Assembly: GCA_003563375.1 (NCBI GenBank)
Contig: PWSB01000204.1
Span: 1-32,104 of the forward strand
Direction: 5' to 3'
From: Actinomycetota bacterium
GTDB lineage: Bacteria > Actinomycetota > Humimicrobiia > Humimicrobiales > Humimicrobiaceae
DNA length: 32,104 nucleotides
In this document: positions 30,046-32,104 of the stretch, piece by piece
Numbering within the stretch: position 1 is the stretch's first letter
How the letters are laid out: each line of letters starts with the position of its first letter
Made by a program: the position numbers and the translations under genes
The notes under the pieces: generated by a model
Databases searched by the model: none
Seen by the model: the letters and a program-made list of their open reading frames with translations, nothing else
Told to the model about the DNA's origin: nothing

Positions 30046-31203
30046 ATGAATAGCAGAGAGAGAGTTTTAGAAACACTTAAGCACCGCGAGCCAGATTTAA
30101 TACCTTTCGATATAGGAGGAGCACCGAACACTAATATACATATAATCTCTTATCGCAACCTATTAAGATATCTGGGAGACAATAGAGAAGTAAAGCTGGG
30201 AGATGCAATTTTTCAGACGTCATTGATAGACGAAGATATTCTACAGCGGTTAAAGGTTGACCTGCGGGGGCTGGACTTTGCTGTCTTTGGTTCAGAGAAG
30301 ATCCACAATGAGCTAAAAGAAGATGAGAAATACTTTTATTTCACCGGGGATTGGGGCATTGACTGGGTCATGCCCAAAACCAATGGACTATATTTTGACA
30401 TAAGGCGGCGGCCTTTATCCGGCAGGATTGACAGCAGGGATGTGGATGCAATAGATGTCCCCGGCATGCCTAGCCAGGAAGAAATCGAAATCTTTAAAAA
30501 GAAAGCAAATTATTTTAAAGAAAGTGGTTTGGCAGTGGTGCTTGCGGGACCTGACGGGGGCATACTAGAACATGCCTTTGCTATCAGGGGCCATGAAGAT
30601 TTTTTAATCGACCTGCTCTCAGAACCCGGCTTGGCAAAAAGGTTGCTTGATAAGATTTTAAGATATAAGCTAAACTACTGGGAACTTATGCTTGAACAAA
30701 TGGGGGACCTTATAGATATAGTTTCAGAAGGGGATGATATAGCCACCCAAAAAGGCATGATAATGAGTCCCCAGCTGTACCGGGATATGCTTAAACCATT
30801 TCACCGTGAACTTTTTTCTTTCATTAAAAAAAATGCAAAAAAACCGCTGTTCATAAATTTCCATTCCTGCGGAGCCATCAAAGAGCTTATCCCAGACTTT
30901 ATCGAGGCAGGAATAAATTCCTTGCACCCTGTACAGGTTAGTGCAAAAGGCATGGATACAAAGGAACTGAAAAAAGAGTTTGGGGACGACCTGACCTTTT
31001 GGGGAGGGGGTATTGACACCCAACATGTATTATCACGGGGCACGACAGAAGAAGTAAAGGATGAAGTAAAAAGGAGGATAGACGATTTAGCTCCGGGAGG
31101 CGGCTTCATATTTGCAGCCGTACATAATATCCAGGCAGATGTACCCCCTGAGAATATCATGGCTATGTGGGAGACGTTCAATGAGTTTAGGAGTTATAAA
31201 TAA
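30046..31203 (+). CDS. UroD-like superfamily protein, second copy
   Basis: A 385-residue paralogue of the protein at 4830: N-terminal NSRERVLETLKHREPDLIPF, GDDIATQKGMIMSP, and C-terminal LAPGGGFIFAAVHNIQADVP and ENIMAMW. At the metal site it has HSCG (His273, Cys275), where the first copy has HSDG, so this one keeps a methyltransferase-like His-x-Cys pair. The substrate motifs of heme-pathway UroD are absent. The SD AAGGAG lies 7-8 bases before the ATG. Position between the FGGY kinase and nagA in operon C again ties this family to sugar use. No corrinoid protein gene is nearby. Confidence 0.75.
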   Translation: MNSRERVLETLKHREPDLIPFDIGGAPNTNIHIISYRNLLRYLGDNREVKLGDAIFQTSLIDEDILQRLKVDLRGLDFAVFGSEKIHNELKEDEKYFYFTGDWGIDWVMPKTNGLYFDIRRRPLSGRIDSRDVDAIDVPGMPSQEEIEIFKKKANYFKESGLAVVLAGPDGGILEHAFAIRGHEDFLIDLLSEPGLAKRLLDKILRYKLNYWELMLEQMGDLIDIVSEGDDIATQKGMIMSPQLYRDMLKPFHRELFSFIKKNAKKPLFINFHSCGAIKELIPDFIEAGINSLHPVQVSAKGMDTKELKKEFGDDLTFWGGGIDTQHVLSRGTTEEVKDEVKRRIDDLAPGGGFIFAAVHNIQADVPPENIMAMWETFNEFRSYK

Positions 31204-31244
31204 ATCAGGACCCAGGGCAATTTAATTTTGGCCAGGAGGGATAT

Positions 31245-32104
31245 ATGAGTCTTTATATAAAAGGGGGGAAAGTATTTTTACCGGATAAATCAATGTCATA
31301 TAATACCCTGCTAATAGAAGGCAAGCTAATAAGCGGGATAATTCCAACCGAATACAGACCTGGAAGCAAGGATAAAGTAATAGATGCAACCGGGATGATG
31401 TTAGTCCCTGGTTTTATAGATATTCACATCCATGGAGCCTTTGGCAAAGACAGCATAGAGGGTACTTGTGAGTCTATTAAAACGATCGGGAGGTTTATTT
31501 CCTCTCATGGCACTACGTCATACTTGCCGACGATCGGAACCTTTGAGTCAGGGTTGGTAATGAAATCTATACATAATATAATGGCCTGCACTCCTCCTGA
31601 AGATGGTGCCAGGCAACTAGGCGTTCATATCGAAGGCCCGTATCTTAATGTCGAACATAGAGGGGCCCAGCAAAAAGACATGATCAGAAGCCCCGATCCT
31701 TCCGAATATCAAGAATGGCTAGAGACTGAGGCTGTAAAATTGGTTACAATCGCACCGGAAGTCGAAAATGCCCTCGATTTCATTGATTTAGGCACAAAAC
31801 AAGGCGTGGAATTCGCAATAGGGCATAGTGGGGCAAGATATGAGCAGGTAATCGAGGCTGTTGAACATGGCCTCAGACAGGCTTCTCATTTATATAATGG
31901 TATGTCCGGGCTCCATCACAGAGCTCCCGGACCGGTGGGAGCCATTCTAACAGATGACCGGATCTTTGCCCAGATCATTGCCGATGGTGTCCACGTACAT
32001 CCGGCAATGGTTAAGCTTGCGGTTTTGGCCAAAGGTGTATCCAGGATAATTCTTATCTCTGATAGTATCCCCGGAACAGGGTTAGATGATGGAGATTATG
32101 ACTA
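31245..32104 (+). CDS. nagA: N-acetylglucosamine-6-phosphate deacetylase, partial (runs off the window)
   Basis: An open frame of 286 codons from ATG 31245 (SD AGGAGGG at 31234-31240) with no stop before the window end; the C terminus is missing. The canonical NagA layout is clear: PGFIDIHIHGAFGKDS (His-x-His metal pair), GVHIEGPYLN (catalytic-metal Glu), AIGHSGARYE, ASHLYNGMSGLHHRAPGPVG, IADGVHVHP and ISDS with the catalytic Asp. It deacetylates GlcNAc-6-phosphate to glucosamine 6-phosphate, the substrate of the nagB product at 24152. Operon C thus extends beyond the window. Confidence 0.9.
   Translation, partial: MSLYIKGGKVFLPDKSMSYNTLLIEGKLISGIIPTEYRPGSKDKVIDATGMMLVPGFIDIHIHGAFGKDSIEGTCESIKTIGRFISSHGTTSYLPTIGTFESGLVMKSIHNIMACTPPEDGARQLGVHIEGPYLNVEHRGAQQKDMIRSPDPSEYQEWLETEAVKLVTIAPEVENALDFIDLGTKQGVEFAIGHSGARYEQVIEAVEHGLRQASHLYNGMSGLHHRAPGPVGAILTDDRIFAQIIADGVHVHPAMVKLAVLAKGVSRIILISDSIPGTGLDDGDYD

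Overview
This is a low-GC (AT-rich) bacterial window given over almost entirely to sugar and sugar-acid catabolism. Genes are full length, mostly with good Shine-Dalgarno sites. Codon use leans to ATA (Ile) and AGG/AGA (Arg), and the binding lipoproteins carry a Glu/Pro/Ala-rich linker after the lipobox. That fits an anaerobic, fermentative bacterium, perhaps Atribacterota-like, Thermotogota-like or Bacillota. The sequence has no rRNA or other marker gene, so lineage stays an inference. I saw no tRNA, CRISPR array, complete insertion sequence or phage gene.

Layout. (1) 1-1050: a HEPN/MNT-type pair in which the antitoxin-like nucleotidyltransferase carries its own winged helix, preceded by a perfect inverted repeat around a TATAAT box. 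(2) 1306-3355 (minus): a PfkB sugar kinase and a double-SIS isomerase/deaminase. (3) 3606-4598: a LacI-family regulator with a TTG start. (4) 4830-13295 (plus): operon A, with a UroD-like protein, a complete RbsBAC-type ABC transporter (tandem-NBD ATPase), a GH4 glycosidase, galK, a small ORF and galT. (5) 13299-14561 (minus): a ROK-family regulator. (6) 14811-24134 (plus): operon B, with UxaE-like epimerase, UxuB-like SDR reductase, 6-phosphogluconate dehydrogenase, KDG-kinase-like PfkB protein, LarA-family Ni-dependent epimerase/racemase, a small SIS protein, an acetamidase/formamidase and a divergent NagA. (7) 24152-24928 (minus): nagB. (8) 25578-32104+ (plus): operon C, with a second CUT2-type ABC transporter (single-NBD ATPase), FGGY kinase, second UroD-like protein and a canonical nagA cut by the window edge.

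Regulation can be partly read from the DNA. Four copies of a TAAGCRCTTA-like palindrome (one with a single mismatch) flank the lacI gene and sit at the promoters of the PfkB/SIS operon and operon A. A separate 19-bp motif, TAGTnCGAAnnnTGnACTA-like, lies just downstream of the -10 boxes of those same two promoters, and a third, weaker copy lies upstream of the ROK gene. This suggests dual LacI plus ROK control of one regulon.

The most interesting hypothesis is metabolic. Operon B has enzymes for tagaturonate to fructuronate (UxaE) and fructuronate to mannonate (UxuB-like SDR) but no mannonate dehydratase in the window. Instead it has a LarA-family protein with all catalytic residues conserved and 6-phosphogluconate dehydrogenase. 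A route mannonate to gluconate (C2 epimerisation), to 6-phosphogluconate, to ribulose 5-phosphate would join these genes into one pathway. Other oddities are two UroD-like paralogues in sugar operons, an in-frame stop just upstream of galT, and intercistronic hairpins after both binding-protein genes.
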